Origin: Bimastos eiseni
Taxonomy: Eukaryota > Annelida > Clitellata > Crassiclitellata > Lumbricidae
Assembly (NCBI GenBank): GCA_959347315.1
Contig: OY365809.1
Coordinates: forward strand, 6,798,853-6,862,852
DNA length: 64,000 nt
Direction: 5' to 3'
Below, in pieces: positions 62,101 to 64,000 of the stretch. The position numbers and the translations under genes were made by a program. Below the pieces are notes generated by a model, which was not told the DNA's origin, did no database searches, and saw nothing but the letters and a program-made list of their open reading frames with translations. Position 1 is the stretch's first letter. Each line of letters opens with the position of its first letter.

Positions 62101-63459
62101 ACTCACACAGAGACACAAATGCTCAAGTACCTAATACAGTACCAGACTCAAGCCCAGCAAACAATGATCACATCCACATGTCCTTTGTCCATATTACGTG
62201 GGAAAACCCTAACCCACTACAACCACTCATATGCATGGCATTGCATGCAAAAATGCATGTATGTAAGGCTGACTAAATGTGAACTTAACCTGCATGCAGA
62301 TATGAAAAATTGAAGAACAAAGGATAGAATTCGAAAGGCTTCTGGGTCTAGCCTGGCTAACATTATGAAGAGATGAAGCCTTTATCCAAATCGGAAACAA
62401 ATTGCTTACGGCCCTCAGCCCTTATAATTCCAGCACTGAATAAAACTGTTACCACAGTAAATACAAAAGTCTTACAGGCTTCAACTCTGGAGATCCTAGT
62501 ACTAAATCAACAGTTACCAGAATGGGGGATTAGTTCACTGGCCTTTACCTGGTATATACTAGCACTAGATTATATGATAATTTACCCGAATGAGAGCAAA
62601 TGTTGTATTGCCCTCAGCGTGGCATATAACGATGTTACGAAGCAGTTATAGTAAGGCGACAAAAGTTTATCGGCATCTGCTTCGCAAATACCAACAGCAT
62701 ACTAACCAGATGCCATCGTCATCATGGATTCTGTCGAGTGTGTCGTTGACATCTCCACCTTCGATCGTTTCCGCTTTCCTCCGTTGCTATCCGGTGCATC
62801 CTCTCCATCTGACATCTCCATCTCCGCTTCGTCTCGATTTTCAAAGTACTCGGCCTCCTGTTGAACTTTGAGTTCCTGGACAGTCACAGAGTAATACTAC
62901 TTCAGCATCAGAATATTGACAACTTTCAAATGAGCACACGCTTTATTAATTTAACCCCAGCATATATTACAACCCAAATATAATCCCAAAAAAATAAGGT
63001 CGTTTAGGTATTCAGGGACAAGGAAAAGTAACAAATGCCACCCCCATAGATCATCACTTTGTGAAGGTATTGTGGCTCAAATACCAAACTCAGATTTATA
63101 AAATTTAGGTTAGAGATTTATAAAATTTAGGTTAGAGATTTATAAAATTATTTGTACTTGATTCTCAATTCTAATAGCGCTCTAATTTGAATAAAAATAG
63201 CAACAGTTAACTGGTAAAATCAATTTTAACATAAGAGGTGCTAGCATATTAGCACGAAAAACTTGATTAACAATAATACAAGACCCCTCAAAAACCTGAG
63301 ACTGTGAACAAACACTCCATCAGTTCTATACCAGATGCATCCCACTTATAACCATTATTTTTTTCACCTGAATTCACTGTTTTTCAACTCTGTAACCTGT
63401 GTCTTCTCTGCAGTCAACAGTCCCTGAAGCTCCAAACAAGCCAGTCGCAGTAACTGTTC
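58972..63459 (-). CDS. ENOX: ECTO-NOX disulfide-thiol exchanger (ENOX1/ENOX2-like), C-terminal half, 5' partial
   Basis: ENOX proteins are cell-surface or secreted enzymes reported to couple hydroquinone/NADH oxidation with protein disulfide-thiol interchange. They carry an N-terminal RRM, a central part and a C-terminal coiled coil plus a conserved tail. Six exons here join in phase (63, 169, 155, 54, 238 and 206 nt; 885 nt, 294 residues plus stop). Visible family marks are EAEYFENRDEAEMEMS, the coiled coil RDENDVLKCQLEAY...LQMALQGMQQ, the block TFLHVHPFGANIDYIWSYL and the closing KKWKFVGYE. Human ENOX1/2 have the same order. The RRM and catalytic motifs are upstream of the window. The C-terminus is a few residues shorter between the FGHEEL and KKWKF motifs than in the vertebrate proteins as I remember them. 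Invertebrates usually have one ENOX, so I do not assign it to paralogue 1 or 2. Confidence 0.9.
59767..60004 (-). CDS. ENOX: ENOX exon, Ser/Thr-rich linker before the C-terminal block
   Basis: Acceptor TTTTTATTTGTACAAAAG, donor ATCG|GTCAGT; phase 0 in, phase 1 out. It encodes IESRSPSALDDSPL, a Ser/Thr/Val-rich low-conservation stretch, then MVLTNIKEARLI leading into the conserved block of the last exon. The linker looks longer than in vertebrate ENOX. Confidence 0.8.
61067..61120 (-). CDS. ENOX: ENOX 54-nt micro-exon
   Basis: Strong acceptor (TTTTATTTTGCAG) and donor (CAG|GTAGAC), phase 0 at both ends, 18 residues (QLVTRSQQRKKSNSESKQ). It continues the coiled coil directly after MQQ, where vertebrate ENOX has a Lys/Glu-rich helix. 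Because it is 54 nt and phase-neutral, it could be skipped without a frameshift. Confidence 0.75.
61749..61903 (-). CDS. ENOX: ENOX exon (coiled coil, LQMALQGMQQ)
   Basis: Acceptor GGATTGCAG, donor CAACAG|GTGGCG; phase 1 in, phase 0 out. It encodes QIRDENDVLKCQLEAYKNEV, then SLLKQE and KQLQMALQGMQQ. This matches the best-conserved helix of ENOX1/2 almost residue for residue and is the strongest single identification in the gene. Confidence 0.92.
62707..62875 (-). CDS. ENOX: ENOX exon (FENRDEAEMEMS region)
   Basis: Acceptor ACTGTCCAG, donor ATCTG|GTTAGT; phase 0 in, phase 1 out. It encodes the family-typical acidic segment after QQEAEYFENRD. A basic cluster (GGKRKRSK) follows, then a Ser/Thr/Met-rich end. 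The basic cluster resembles a nuclear localisation signal, which is unexpected for a surface protein and may be a neutral feature of this lineage. Confidence 0.85.
63104..63152. repeat. 21-bp tandem triplication in an ENOX intron
   Basis: TTTATAAAATTTAGGTTAGAG occurs in tandem, nearly three copies. Confidence 0.85.
63397..63459 (-). CDS. ENOX: ENOX candidate exon, coiled-coil start
   Basis: A 63-nt open stretch between ATCTTTAG and CAG|GTTACA. It encodes EQLLRLACLELQ...TAEKTQ, leucine-rich and helical in look, in phase 0 at both ends and so compatible with the next exon. The acceptor pyrimidine tract is weak, so this exon is less certain than the other five. Confidence 0.5.
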
Positions 63460-64000
63460 CTAAAGATTCTCTCCAAAGCAGTCAAGCACAATGGAAAACC
63501 TAACAATGACCTTTCTGATCTACTTCAAACTTGTTGACACAAACTTACCTTGACAAAGTTTAACACTTTAATCAACATTAAAAATAGAAACAGGCCAATA
63601 AATAAATAACTCAAAATGTAACTTTGAAAAAAATCCTGTTCTGTTACCGACAGCAACAACCTACCGTCATTGAATCCATATGTCTTACTCAAAATATCAG
63701 TTTTATTATTATTGTTATAATAATCACATACAACATCTTGTAGTACATTAGTAATCATTTAACGCAAGAGATAAGACTTGCATTAGTGCAAGTAGTCAGT
63801 CAATTAAAGTGCAGATTGGGTGAACCACAACTGGATTGGGCAAATACAAGCAAGACTGGATTTTTCATCTGAACAGACTGCATCAGACATTTCCAAAAGA
63901 AACAACCAATATGTTGGATCATTCCATCCAATAGCAGACATGAACAAACTTAGCCCAAATAAGGATCGTGTCAAAACAGACGCAAAGAAAGTGAAGCAGG

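Overview
This is a eukaryotic, animal-type window. The evidence is intron-split genes with GT-AG junctions, very long AT/CA/CAGT/GA microsatellites, tRNA-derived SINEs, degraded LINE tails and many small hAT-type transposon remnants. The palindrome TAGGCCTA and its pieces recur throughout. That, plus the repeat types and a single ENOX-like gene, makes me think of a marine invertebrate deuterostome, possibly an echinoderm. The organism is an inference, not something proven here.

Only two protein-coding genes can be supported, both on the minus strand. (1) A C2H2 zinc-finger gene has coding exons at about 35084-33019, 22898-22750, 21632-21549 and 20879-20614. All four join in phase to give about 854 residues with six C2H2 fingers. 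A CpG-rich block with a minus-strand TATA-like box lies near 37.3 kb and may be its promoter. (2) The 3' half of an ECTO-NOX (ENOX1/ENOX2-like) gene has six exons at 63459-58972, all in phase. They encode the coiled coil and the diagnostic C-terminal HPFGA...KKWKF block; the N-terminal exons lie beyond the right edge.

Layout: 1-20 kb is intergenic, with a hAT MITE (875-1206), a decayed hAT transposase (about 2260-2780), a 0.6 kb tetranucleotide array (6.6-7.2 kb), an unidentified broken coding region (8.1-8.9 kb) and a degenerate ~120-bp tandem repeat (11.3-11.7 kb). 20.6-35.1 kb is the zinc-finger gene; its 10 kb intron holds a tandem SINE pair, a DNA element nested inside a hAT element, a polypurine tract, LINE 3' ends and a 20-bp minisatellite. 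35.1-38.1 kb carries two splice-site-like minisatellites on either side of the candidate promoter. 39-42 kb contains a ~98-bp inverted repeat enclosing a GC-rich block, next to a 103-bp GA run. 42.5-49.2 kb is a graveyard of LINE ends plus a 268-bp CAGT microsatellite. 49-57.2 kb is rich in hAT MITEs with readable 8-bp target-site duplications, a foldback element and a GGTCTTGGTCTC-rich hAT element. 58.9-64 kb is ENOX.

The genes do not form a pathway with each other. The most unusual theme is that four unrelated tandem arrays each repeat a 5'-splice-site-like GTAAG core, two of them immediately upstream of or in the 5' region of the zinc-finger gene.
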